A DNA stretch of 64,000 nucleotides from CAWCTB01 sp963798275 (GCA_963798275.1 CAWCTB010000030.1:124001-188000), one strand, 5' to 3'. Positions 31,550 through 40,344 are shown, numbered from the stretch's first letter. Notes: a model not told the origin generated them from the sequence alone. Made by a program: numbers and translations.

Positions 31550-31894
31550 GGTGGAGATCCGCGCAGCGCAGAAAATTGGCCCAAGTTTCCGATTTGGAAG
31601 GCATCCAATGACGCCACAGCCGTAGCATCATAGCTAAATCAAGACAAGCTAATCAAGACAAGACTGATCTGGTCAATATTGAACAGTTTTGCTGATTTTT
31701 TTCCTTTTGTCTTTCGAAGCTGGCGCCCTGCCTGCCGATGTGCAATTGCAATGATATGGCCGGCTGTTGGTCCGCCAAATAGTTTTTTGACGGCGAGAGA
31801 AGACGACGGCTAAAAACGGGCTGATCGGAATGCGTCGGCTCCTACCAAGCCGACCCTGAAAAGTCCAATTGCCGGTTATTCGGAAAACAACTCC
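31550..31894. other. Intergenic region upstream of the decahaem gene
   Basis: About 345 bp, AT-rich for this genome between 31630 and 31710. Apart from the promoter and direct repeats annotated separately, nothing is seen. All frames following the stop of the HTH-less Crp gene were read for a missing DNA-binding domain, and none was found. Confidence 0.5.
31627..31662 (-). promoter_or_regulatory. Candidate promoter with 14-bp direct repeats for the decahaem/barrel genes
   Basis: On the minus strand TTGATT (31651-31656) and TATGAT (31627-31632) are spaced 18 bp apart, about 95 bp upstream of the decahaem start. AATCAAGACAAG occurs twice on the plus strand, at 31637-31648 and 31651-31662, a 14-bp period that overlaps the -35 element. 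This could be an activator site. Neither signal has been tested. Confidence 0.45.
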
Positions 31895-32404
31895 TCAGGC
31901 GTACATGGCTCGCGGCCGGACGTGCACGCGGGGCCGCCGGCTCCGCACCATACCAATCGTGCGCACCCGTTCGTATGCGCCGTGCAGGTCCTGGCTGAGC
32001 ATTCGAACCACCTGCATACAGATATCCTGGTGATCGCGCAGGAACCGCATCAGCTCTTTCTTGCGGATGAACACGACTTGTGAAGGATCAAGCAGCTCGG
32101 CGGTGATCTCGTACGGCGTGTTGGAAAGCACCGCACCCAGGCCAAGCACTTCTCCCGCGCCGGCCACGCGCAGGGTCAGACGCTTGCCCGTATCGGAACA
32201 AATCGAGAGCTTGGCCCGGCCATCGCAGAGCAGGTATATGCCGCGCACCGGGCGGCCCTCAGCAAACAGCACCGTTCCCTTCGGATAAGTGGCACGCGAC
32301 TTGATTTCGTCGAAGTCCCTCAGCGCATCGGTGGACATGTCGCAAAAGAGACGATCGGGTCGAAACTCGCAGGTCAGGCAACTAGGCTGAATCACGCTCT
32401 CCAT
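31895..32404 (-). CDS. Crp/Fnr-type sensor protein without a DNA-binding domain
   Basis: A 169-residue protein that matches only the effector half of Crp/Fnr regulators. A cysteine cluster (CLTC, then a Cys nine residues on in RLFCDM) is followed by the beta-roll (PKGTVLFAEGRPVRGIYLLCDGRAKLSIC, then GEVLGLGAVLSNTPYEITAE) and the long dimer helix (CMQVVRMLSQDLHGAYERVR). It stops after a short basic tail where a helix-turn-helix would begin. The paralogue just upstream at 32593 keeps its HTH and shares the cysteine pattern. No frame downstream encodes the lost domain, so this is not a simple frameshift. It might form heterodimers or act as a ligand or redox sink; this is inference. Paired boxes lie 39-74 bp upstream. 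Confidence 0.8.
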   Translation of the reverse strand: MESVIQPSCLTCEFRPDRLFCDMSTDALRDFDEIKSRATYPKGTVLFAEGRPVRGIYLLCDGRAKLSICSDTGKRLTLRVAGAGEVLGLGAVLSNTPYEITAELLDPSQVVFIRKKELMRFLRDHQDICMQVVRMLSQDLHGAYERVRTIGMVRSRRPRVHVRPRAMYA

Positions 32405-32442
32405 GATGCTTTCGTAATACGTCTCTATTCGGTACAGGTGCA

Positions 32443-32478
32443 GTGATTGCAGTCACCGTTTTCCGTGACCCTCTTCAC
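32443..32478 (-). promoter_or_regulatory. Tandem GTGA-N6-TCAC boxes upstream of the HTH-less Crp gene
   Basis: GTGA-TTGCAG-TCAC at 32443-32456 and GTGA-CCCTCT-TCAC at 32465-32478 have the same 22-bp pitch as the pairs at 23643 and 27976. They lie 39-74 bp upstream of the start, a normal place for an activator or repressor. Confidence 0.75.
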
Positions 32479-32592
32479 AGGACGATGCCCACTTCTCACA
32501 CGGCAGCGCAGTTTCGCCGCTGGCAGAGCCACCAATCGGTGAAACACCTCCACCTCTTGGCAGTAAGGAATAGTTGGCCCATTTCGGCCCAA

Positions 32593-33315
32593 CTACTGTG
32601 TAATCGCCATCGCCTTCAAGGCTGCCTTGTTGCGGATCAACAAAGTCGATCCTTTTGCCTGCACGATCTGCCGCTTCTTCAGGTCGGCGAACAGGCGCGT
32701 TACGGTCTCGCGCGAAGTGCCGATCATCTGCGCGATCTCTTCATGGGTCAGCGCGAGTTTCACGCGAGGTTCAGCCTTCGCGGCTTCCCCATTTTTGGCA
32801 CTCCACTCCAACAGCAGCTTGGCCAGCTTCTCTCCGGCAGAGTGCGATAAGCCGAGCGACCGGATCTCCCGGCACGCAGAGTTGTATTTGTCGCTCAGTT
32901 GTTCCGCTACCCGAAGACAGGCATCGCTGTGCTCCCGCAGGAAGCGCAGGAAGTCTTCGCGTTTTACGAAATTCACCTGGCACGGGTCAACGGTTTCCGC
33001 GGTCAATTCGTATGGCTTGCCACTGACCGTAGCGCTCAGGCCAAGCACTTCTCCCGGCTCCGCAATTTTCAGAATGAGCGTCTTTCCATCGGTCGAACAA
33101 ATAGAGAGTTTCACCCGCCCCTTGCACAGGACAAAAATGCCGCGTGGCGACTGTCCCTCGACAAACAAAACCGCCCCCTTGGGATAGGCCGTCGCGTATT
33201 TAATATTTTCGAAAGATTGCAAAGCAGCAGCGGGAAGATCGCAGAAGATATGCTCGGCCCGCATCTTGCAGGTCAGGCAATTTTCGATAATGTCGAGCCC
33301 ATATGGTGTTAGCAC
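32593..33315 (-). CDS. Crp/Fnr family transcription regulator with N-terminal cysteine cluster
   Basis: A full-length, 240-residue regulator. The GTG at 33315 follows AGGGGG and is preferred over a longer reading from 33570. The N-terminus has CLTC and, nine residues on, a Cys in HIFCDLP. The sensory beta-roll follows (AYPKGAVLFVEGQSPRGIFVLCKGRVKLSIC), then a dimer helix and an intact helix-turn-helix (LTHEEIAQMIGTSRETVTRLFADLKKR). FNR-like proteins use such cysteines for an oxygen- or NO-sensitive Fe-S cluster, and the two central cysteines could serve as further ligands. It is the likely binder of the GTGA-N6-TCAC boxes in the nearby cytochrome island, which is inference. Confidence 0.85.
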   Translation of the reverse strand: MLTPYGLDIIENCLTCKMRAEHIFCDLPAAALQSFENIKYATAYPKGAVLFVEGQSPRGIFVLCKGRVKLSICSTDGKTLILKIAEPGEVLGLSATVSGKPYELTAETVDPCQVNFVKREDFLRFLREHSDACLRVAEQLSDKYNSACREIRSLGLSHSAGEKLAKLLLEWSAKNGEAAKAEPRVKLALTHEEIAQMIGTSRETVTRLFADLKKRQIVQAKGSTLLIRNKAALKAMAITQ

Positions 33316-33992
33316 AATATCCCCCTGTGAATAGGAACGTATCTCCAACCTCTGGCCGAGGCGTCCCAGGACGCTGTTTCGGGGGGCAGAGCCGTCGCCA
33401 AGCGTCTCCGTGTAGTGACACGACGTTCGGTGCGGCTCATCACACGGCAGTGTGAACCGCCCACTTCGCCCCAACCGCCATGTCTTTGATTGCGAAGGTC
33501 TTGCCGCATAACGCACTCTGCTCCAGATACACTCCAGCAGACCGCGAATGCGCACATCCAACAAGTGCATACATCACAACCCGATGTGACGTTTGACGAA
33601 CGGGGACCTCCCGCGGCACCGTAAACCCCCGAGACTGGACGAGTTGGTTCACTCGTCGCGCTTCCCCCTCCCGCTCAGGCACAGGGACCATATTCATCGC
33701 TCACAGGCCGCTGTGACTTGCATGGAGGTCACAGACTTGATTCTGCGTACGCGTGCTAGCGCCTCGCACGCCACCTTTTGGTTACGGTTTTGGCCCTCTA
33801 GCTTGGTTACCTGACACGCGGCCAGTAACGCCTCTTTTGTGTAGTTGACAAGCGCACTCCCGGCCTAGAGACTGCTTCACACGTGGGGCGCAACCGTCTG
33901 CCTGGATAAGCCTTCTGCCAATCAATCCTGTCAGTGCCCTTGGTCCCCATATCCTTAAGATCTTTGGCGAGAGCCATCACGGAGGCACAACC
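33316..33992. other. Intergenic region with three TCAC-N8-GTGA palindromes
   Basis: About 680 bp between the divergent Crp gene and the secreted protein gene. No convincing gene is seen. Three 16-bp palindromes of the form TCAC-N8-GTGA occur at 33440-33455, 33574-33589 and 33701-33716. The first can be read as the inner halves of two GTGA-N6-TCAC boxes whose outer arms have decayed (GTGC at 33430; CCAC near 33461). Confidence 0.55.
33440..33455 (-). promoter_or_regulatory. Palindrome TCAC-ACGGCAGT-GTGA upstream of the crp gene
   Basis: A perfect-arm palindrome extending to TCACAC-N4-GTGTGA, about 125 bp upstream of the full-length Crp gene. With GTGC ten bases to the left and CCAC just to the right it resembles a decayed 22-bp double box, so autoregulation is possible. 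Confidence 0.5.
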
Positions 33993-34919
33993 TTGCGGAA
34001 AATTTCCCTGCTGATCCTGCTATGCACAGCATCAATATTTGCCTTTAGCCAGACTGGCGCACCGGTGAGCGACGGCGACAACGCGTTGCAGTCCGCACCG
34101 CCGATTCTTGGCATCACGTGGGCGAAAGGAGCGGTGCCAGAGCAATTTGGGCAGCCTGCCAGACGCTCCCCTAACATGACGTACCACGGTGGCAAGATCC
34201 TGCCGACCGCCGTATCCAAGGCGATCTTCTGGGGGTCGAGCTGGTCCAGCGCAACCTTTGCCGGCGACAAGATCACCGGCCTCGACGCCTGGTACACCGG
34301 CCATTCCAATTCCAATTACGCGAAGACCGTGGACGAGTACACCGGCACGAACGGCCAGGTTGGCCCAACCATGACTCATCAGGGGCATGTGGTCGACACC
34401 TCGAAGGCGTCAGGAGGCAACAACACCACGACCATTCTGAACGAGGTATGCAAGCAGATCACCGCAGGCAATATCGTCCCGGATGCATCCGGCAATGGAT
34501 ACTATCCGGTTTACACCGATGTGAAACGTGGCAGCGCGGGTTACTGTGCCTGGCACAGCGCGGGCTCGTGCAGCGGGAAGGCTGTCCAGTTCGCCTTCTT
34601 CTTCAACCTGGACGGCGATGCGGGCTGCGATCCGCAAGACACCCAGACCGGACATTCGCAGGGTCTGGCAGCGCTGGCTAACGTGACCGGTCACGAGATA
34701 TCGGAGGCGCGCAGCGACCCAGCCAGTCCCGGAGCCTGGTATGACTCCAGCGGCGCTGAAAACGGAGATAAATGCGCCTGGACATTCCACGTGCCGTACG
34801 TGCAATTCACGGATGGCAACATCTGGAAGATACAGGGCGAGTGGTCGAATGCGGCTTACACCGCAGGCACCGGATATCCCAATAGCAGCGGACAAAGAGG
34901 CTGTCTGGACGGCCACTGA
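33993..34919 (+). CDS. Secreted protein of unknown function, PHI-1/EXORDIUM-like features
   Basis: A 308-residue exported protein. The TTG at 33993 has GGAGG eight bases upstream and begins a signal peptide (KISLLILLCTASIFAFSQ). The mature part has GGKILPTAVSKAIFWGSSW, then LDAWYTGHSNSNYAKTVDEY, and a conserved-looking NVTGHEISEARSDP followed by AWYDSSGAENGDKCAW. This pattern resembles the phosphate-induced protein 1 (EXORDIUM) family known from plants and some bacteria. The HEISEA segment is reminiscent of metal sites, but a full HExxH is absent. The family assignment is tentative. Codon use and GC match the neighbours. Confidence 0.55.
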   Translation: MRKISLLILLCTASIFAFSQTGAPVSDGDNALQSAPPILGITWAKGAVPEQFGQPARRSPNMTYHGGKILPTAVSKAIFWGSSWSSATFAGDKITGLDAWYTGHSNSNYAKTVDEYTGTNGQVGPTMTHQGHVVDTSKASGGNNTTTILNEVCKQITAGNIVPDASGNGYYPVYTDVKRGSAGYCAWHSAGSCSGKAVQFAFFFNLDGDAGCDPQDTQTGHSQGLAALANVTGHEISEARSDPASPGAWYDSSGAENGDKCAWTFHVPYVQFTDGNIWKIQGEWSNAAYTAGTGYPNSSGQRGCLDGH

Positions 34920-35019
34920 GACTGGCGGAGCCGTAGTGATCGTTACAGCGGCGAGACCTTGTCTCGTCGCTTTTTCATGCGCGCAAGACATTGGGGGGCC
35001 CAGCATGAATCGGTATTGT

Positions 35020-35733
35020 CTATGTAATCGTCCCGACCGATCGCTTGATTCCGAACGCAGCATACTGACCACCCAGCGGCAATCTTCGCAGCCAATGTTC
35101 GAGCGTACGGCCTGCGCGCCTATAAATCGCTTCAGGAAAGTAAAGGAAGTAGGTTGACTGATCCAGCGCGAATCCGGCGTGGAGCAGCAGATTCTGGGTT
35201 TCAGATAGCTTCAGCAGAACCGCATCCGCATCGACTGGCGTGCGGCTCACGATCAGCCGAGTCGCCGGATTGTAGGGATTGTGTTCGATGATGCCAAACA
35301 CGCCGCCGGGTCTGAGCACGCGGGAGACCTCCGTGGTCAGTGCCAAGCGTGCATCCGGTGGAACGTGATGGAAAACGCACACCGCAGTGACGAAATCGAA
35401 ACTTTCAGCCTCGAACGGAATGACGCCAGGATCTCGTTGCACGCGGGTTTCCATACCCTGCGCAAATTCGAGCATTCCTTGCGAAGGATCGCACCCGGCC
35501 ACATGAGCGAAGTTCGATCGCAGGAGGGAGGCCAGTTCCCCCTTGCCGCACCCCATATCGAGATAGCGGAGCCGATGGGTATCGGCGGACCGCTGCCGAA
35601 AATAATGCAAAATCAAGTCGCGTTTCCGAGTGTGGAAGAACTCCGAACCCGCGGCGCTGAAGCGATCACGAATGGGGTCTTTCAGCAGCTCCTCGTAACT
35701 GCTGGAGTAGCGATCGAATTCCGGCTGCGTCAT
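35020..35733 (-). CDS. Class I SAM-dependent methyltransferase
   Basis: A 237-residue methyltransferase. Motif I is LDMGCGKGELASLL, the acidic residue ending strand 2 is in VAGCDPSQGML, and VFHHVPPDAR followed by LRPGGVFGIIEHNPYNP is a common type-11 pattern. The substrate is not identifiable. Its ATG overlaps the stop of the preceding glycosyltransferase gene by 4 bp, so the two are translationally coupled and probably act on the same glycolipid or polyisoprenyl-linked sugar, which is inference from context. Confidence 0.82.
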   Translation of the reverse strand: MTQPEFDRYSSSYEELLKDPIRDRFSAAGSEFFHTRKRDLILHYFRQRSADTHRLRYLDMGCGKGELASLLRSNFAHVAGCDPSQGMLEFAQGMETRVQRDPGVIPFEAESFDFVTAVCVFHHVPPDARLALTTEVSRVLRPGGVFGIIEHNPYNPATRLIVSRTPVDADAVLLKLSETQNLLLHAGFALDQSTYFLYFPEAIYRRAGRTLEHWLRRLPLGGQYAAFGIKRSVGTIT

Positions 35734-36761
35734 GGGAAGGGACTCCGCGCCACCGTCTCATCACTCTGCTCGCAGTTGGGCGACGATTGAAAATTGAGAG
35801 TCTGCGCTACCAGATACAATGGCCGGTTCTTCGCCTGCTCGTAGATCTTCCCGACGTACTCGCCGAGAATGCCGATGCTCAGCAGCATGGCTCCGCCCAG
35901 AAGACTTACCAGGATGGTGAGTGAAGCCCACCCCGGCACCGCATACCAGCCAAAGAAGTGCGCCAGAAGCGCTCGAATTGCCTCTTCGAAACCGAGCAGC
36001 ATAGCCAACAGGCCCATCACCATGCTGGCTTTCAACGGCAACGCAGAAAACGACGTGGCCGCCGTCCATGCGAACTTCAGCATTTTGCGCAACGGGTACT
36101 TGGAACTGCCTGCCACCCGTGCGGCACGCTCGTAAGGGACCCCAATCTGGGGATAACCCACCCACGCCACCATCCCACGCAGGAACCTATGGGTTTCGCG
36201 CATTTGCTGCAGGCCGTTCAGGCAGTTCCGCGAGATCAACCGGAAGTCCCCCGCGTCGACGGGCAGGCCCTTGTAGACGAATCCGCTCATCAGTCGATAG
36301 AACAGCCACGCGCTGAAGCGCTTGAAGGCGGTTTCTCCGTGTCGACCGACCCGCTGTCCATAGACCACGTCGTATCCCTGGCCGTAACGCTCAATCATCT
36401 GATGGACCACGGAGACTGGGTCCTGGAGATCGGCATCGAGCAGCACAACGGCATCCCCCGAGGCATAGTCCAGTCCCGCGGTCGCGGCGCTTTGATGACC
36501 AAAATTCCTGGAGAGGTTGACGATCTTGACTCGGGGGTCTTCCTTGGCCCAATCGGCAATCAGCGACAAAGTTGCGTCGCTACTGCCGTCATTTACCAGA
36601 ATGATTTCGCAATTCCCTCTTAGCTCCGCTACAAACTGCTCCAGTGCGGCCCGCAGATGAGGCACGACCGACGCCTCGTTGTACATCGGCAGAACGAGGG
36701 AGAGCAGCTTGGGATAAGGTCGCGGCTGCAGCAGATGGCCTCTGTCGGTCTGCACTGGCAT
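35730..36761 (-). CDS. Family 2 glycosyltransferase, GtrB/dolichol-phosphate-sugar synthase type
   Basis: About 343 residues. The GT-A domain opens LLSLVLPMYNEASVV, followed by ILVNDGSSDATL and the metal-binding region VVLLDADLQDP. HRFLRGMVAWVGY follows, and two C-terminal membrane segments (LPLKASMVMGLLAMLLGF and LTILVSLLGGAMLLSIGILGEY) complete it. This is the arrangement of enzymes that load a sugar onto undecaprenyl phosphate (GtrB-like). The start at 36761 is tentative; a GTG at 36782 is also in frame. The gene diverges from the YfhO gene and is coupled to the methyltransferase downstream. Confidence 0.83.
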   Translation of the reverse strand: MPVQTDRGHLLQPRPYPKLLSLVLPMYNEASVVPHLRAALEQFVAELRGNCEIILVNDGSSDATLSLIADWAKEDPRVKIVNLSRNFGHQSAATAGLDYASGDAVVLLDADLQDPVSVVHQMIERYGQGYDVVYGQRVGRHGETAFKRFSAWLFYRLMSGFVYKGLPVDAGDFRLISRNCLNGLQQMRETHRFLRGMVAWVGYPQIGVPYERAARVAGSSKYPLRKMLKFAWTAATSFSALPLKASMVMGLLAMLLGFEEAIRALLAHFFGWYAVPGWASLTILVSLLGGAMLLSIGILGEYVGKIYEQAKNRPLYLVAQTLNFQSSPNCEQSDETVARSPFP

Positions 36762-36811
36762 CTGTGACCAAGTATAATTCACACTTTGTATCTGAGCTTA
36801 GGAGAGCACTT

Positions 36812-39656
36812 TTGTCGTTTTTCAAGGCGCTCGATCGCCGTGCCGCCATCCTGCTTCTACTATCACTTAGCTTCCTAACTGTGATCGGCGTCTGGACGGC
36901 GTTCACAAATTCTATTCCAGACCTAAAGGGCGGGGACGCCGCAGCGTATTATGTGCCGACCCGCGTCTTCACCGTCGACATTCTCAAGTCCGGGGCCTTT
37001 CCCGGTTGGAACCCCTACGTCTACACCGGCTATCCCCACATTGCCGACATACAGACGGGAGTGTTCTACCCGCCAAACATTATCTTGTACCTGCTGCTGA
37101 AGCCGGCAGTGGCTTTTAACCTTTCCATAGCGTTCAACATATTGCTGATGGCCTTTTTCACCAGCCGTTTCCTGCGATTGGTGGCGAGGAGCGAGTATGC
37201 AGTCTGGATTGGCGCCGCAACCTACACGCTCTCGGGCTTCATGGCCAACAATGCCGGCACCGTGACCATCGTGGACGCAGCATCCTGGGTCCCGGCAGTC
37301 TTCTGGTGCACGGAGAAGTGGTTGCATACCGGCCGCTGGAGATACTGCGCCTGGGGTGGGCTTTGCCTGGCGATGCAGTTGCTGGCGGGATGGCCGCAAC
37401 TGGTGCTCCTGACTGCAATCTATCTTGGCGTATATCTGCTGTTCTCCCTGCCCCGGCAATCGCGGCCGGGAAGGGCTTTCGTAGGCTTCGTGCTGATTGG
37501 AGTCATCAGTGCCGGGATCGGCATGGCCCAGTTGCTGCCCACCTGGGAATTCAAAGACGAAACCGCCGCCGTCGAAGGCTCGTTCGCCGATTTCATCTCG
37601 GGATCGGTCGCGCCCCAATTCGCGGTAATCATGTTTTACCCATTCCTGATCGGCGCAGGCTATGGGCAATTGCACACTTTGCACAGAGTTCCGTACTTCG
37701 GCCCCATCGATCAGCAGGTGACGGCGTATTACGTGGGCGCACTGCCCCTGTTCCTGGCGATGGCAGCGCTGTTTCGCTGGCGCAAGTCGCACGTGGTGCG
37801 CGCCGGAAGCATCATGGCCCTGCTGGCTTTCATGCTCACCTGGACCGGGTATTTGCCCACCGCGCCGTTACTGTACCGCATTCCCGGCTTCAACCTCTTC
37901 CACGATCATCGCATCAACGTCGCCTTCATTGCCTTCTCCATCGCATTGCTTGCGGCCTGTGGAGCGGATGCTCTGGCGTCATCGGACTTCAGTACAGGCT
38001 TGCGGAGCCGATTGGCTTGGGCAATTCCGGTGGGAGTCGTCGGACTTGCGGCGGTCCTGCTGATCAAGGCTCGAGCCATCCTGGGATCGATCGATCCGAG
38101 CATGGGAGCCATGCCCCAAGGATGGGTCACGAGATTGCATCAGGTCATGCGATTCAACAGTCCAGACCTTATGGTTTCGATCGGCCTGTTGCTGGCGGCT
38201 GCTGTTCTGTTCTACTTCTGGACCCTGCATCCGGGAGCCTCACGCATCGCCTGGATTGCGGTGATTTTTGTTGTCGCGGATCTTGCCTACTGTGGTTTGG
38301 GGCCCAACTGGTTTACCACTCCGCTGGAAGCAAGCCCGGACGAATTGGCCGCGATGCGCGCGATGCGCGAGACCGCCTCCGCGCAGGAGTTCCGTTCGCT
38401 ATCTCTGGTACGGGGGGCCTATTCCGCGATCAGTCCAAATATGAATACGATGTTCCGGCACGCGGATATCCTGGGCCTGGGTCCCCTGCTTCCGAAGCGC
38501 CATTCCGATCTGTTGACCGCGTCCACGGCCTCTACCACGCGCTGGCAAGAATTGCTGATCAACAACACGGTGTTGTCTCTTCTCAATACGAGATTCATCG
38601 AGGTCGATGCCGGGCAGCTTGCGTTCATCGAACGCATGCTGGGGCCGTTGCAAGGCGATGGTGTCGCTAACCGTCAAGGTTCGACCGGCGTGCCGGTCAA
38701 CCTGTTTCAAAGTCCTAAGTCGAACACGGGCGGCAATCCTTTCGAGGTGCGCACTAACAAACCCGGATCGATGGGGATGACGTGGGTCGAACTTACACTC
38801 GAACCCAATAGCGTCTACGAGCTAAGCTTCGAGGTTCGCTTCTCCGACCCGAAGGACTGGTATGGACTAGGCGTCGGCTTCGCCTCCGAAGATGCCGCCT
38901 ACTATTACGCCGCGTATCACTGGATGTTGAGTGACGACATCTCGGAGTACCATCGCTTCCGTCGGCTTTTTATCACCGGTGACAAGCCCGGGAAGACGCA
39001 GATCAAGCTGTTCACCAAGAGCATGTCTGCGATTTATCTGAAGGATGTTTCACTTGTGCAGGTAGGTTCCTTCCCGCTTAGCCATAATCCTTACCGGCTC
39101 GCGGGGCAGTTCTGGCGGCATGTACATTTTGGAAAATACCCAAGTCTATCCCCGGGCATTCTTCGTTTCTCGGGTGCAGCCAGTGCCTGCCTTCCTCGAC
39201 GCACGAGCCGCTCTGTGGCAGACCGCCGAACCTCTCGACGCGAAGCGCGTTGCCCTGGTGGAAGGATCTGCGCAAGATCTGCCTTCAACGGCCGGCGACG
39301 GGAAGGTTGAGCACTTGCAGTACTCTCCGGACCGCGCGGACCTCGACGTTACGTGTGAAGGCCGTTGCTTTCTGGTCCTGGCAGACCAGTACGCTCCAGG
39401 ATGGAAGGCGACGGTCGATGGGCAGCGTACGCCCATCTACCGGACCGACGCGCTGGTGCGCGGAATCGTGGTGCCTTCCGGGAAACACCATGTGGTCTTC
39501 CATTACGCGCCTCTGTCTCTGGCCGCTGGAGTTGTAGGGTCACTGGCAAGCTTCGTGGTGGTTTTGCTGATCGCCGTCGTTTCCGTCAAGCGAGAGCGTT
39601 TGGAGAATAGTAAGAACGCCGTACTGGTTTCTCACCCGGCGAATACCTCTCGCTAA
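36812..39656 (+). CDS. YfhO family polytopic membrane protein (frameshift)
   Basis: About 947 residues. A TTG at 36812 with AGGAGAG just upstream is taken as start, and TATAAT at 36773-36778 may be its -10 box. More than ten membrane segments span the first 550 residues, with DLKGGDAAAYYVPTRVF and FPGWNPYVYTGYP near the N-terminus, as in YfhO/GT-C-like proteins. The C-terminal part is a large soluble domain with FLVLADQYAPGWKATVDG, a strong YfhO signature, then a last membrane helix. A shift at about 39100-39120 separates HNPYRLAGQ from MYILENTQVYPRAFFV. YfhO proteins have been linked to glycosylation of cell-envelope polymers, which fits the divergent GtrB-like gene. Confidence 0.82.
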
Positions 39657-39735
39657 GTTGAGGCCCGCCCGCAAACCGTGCGGCCGGCGGCAGGATGCAA
39701 TTCTTGAAACGACCAAGTGAAAGGATAGAGTACCG

Positions 39736-40344
39736 ATGATTGAATGGATCCGCCCTATTCTCAATCGGCCTTTCTTTTACGAGTCCTACCACAAACTCAT
39801 TGGCGCCAACTATCGCAGCCGGGTGCTTGTGAGCGACTATATTCGGCCGAAGTCCGGCGATCGGATCCTGGACATTGGTTGCGGCCCGGGTAACATGCTC
39901 CCCTTTCTGCCCGTCGGCGAATACCTGGGGGTGGATGCCAACCCAGCCTACATCGCCGCCGCTCGGGAACGCTATGGCCATCGGGGCGAGTTCGTGTGCG
40001 AACGCGTCAGTCATCACTCGGTGCAACACTTCGGAGCTTTCGACATTGTCCTTGCGCTGGGTCTGGTGCATCACCTGGACGATGCCGAAGCCCGCGACTT
40101 ATTTCGCCTGGGATACACCGCCCTGAAGCCGGGTGGCCGCATGATCACAAACGATGGCGTCTATACTCCGCGTCAGTCGGCAGCCAAGCGCTACTTACTC
40201 TCCCGCGACCGTGGCCAGTTCGTCCGCACCCAACCCGAATATGAGCGCCTCGCGCATACCTGGTTCCCCGAGGTTCGGGCCCACATCCGCGAGGATGTTT
40301 TGCGTATCCCCTACACGCACTTGATCCTGGAGTGCATTCGCTAG
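39736..40344 (+). CDS. Class I SAM-dependent methyltransferase
   Basis: A 202-residue methyltransferase. Motif I is LDIGCGPGNMLPFL, the strand-2 acidic residue lies in YLGVDANPAYIAAA, and LALGLVHHLDDAEA followed by LKPGGRMITND completes the fold. The N-terminal segment FFYESYHKLIGANYRSRVL and the C-terminal RTQPEYERLAHTWFPEV suggest a polyprenyl-lipid or glycan substrate, as in many genes linked to glycosyltransferases, but no substrate can be named. It lies 80 bp after the YfhO gene. Confidence 0.82.
   Translation: MIEWIRPILNRPFFYESYHKLIGANYRSRVLVSDYIRPKSGDRILDIGCGPGNMLPFLPVGEYLGVDANPAYIAAARERYGHRGEFVCERVSHHSVQHFGAFDIVLALGLVHHLDDAEARDLFRLGYTALKPGGRMITNDGVYTPRQSAAKRYLLSRDRGQFVRTQPEYERLAHTWFPEVRAHIREDVLRIPYTHLILECIR

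Noticed and set aside
31685..31895. A frameshifted HTH domain after the short Crp-type gene
   Set aside because: All three frames on that strand were read; each meets stops and none resembles a helix-turn-helix.
33316..33570. An 85-residue N-terminal extension of the full-length Crp gene
   Set aside because: The extension is Arg-rich and unlike Crp proteins, overlaps a palindromic site, and the GTG at 33315 has a good ribosome site.
37306..38670. A 454-codon frame inside the YfhO gene in another phase
   Set aside because: The YfhO frame has consistent membrane segments throughout; the alternative is rich in Arg, Gly and His and crosses conserved YfhO sequence.
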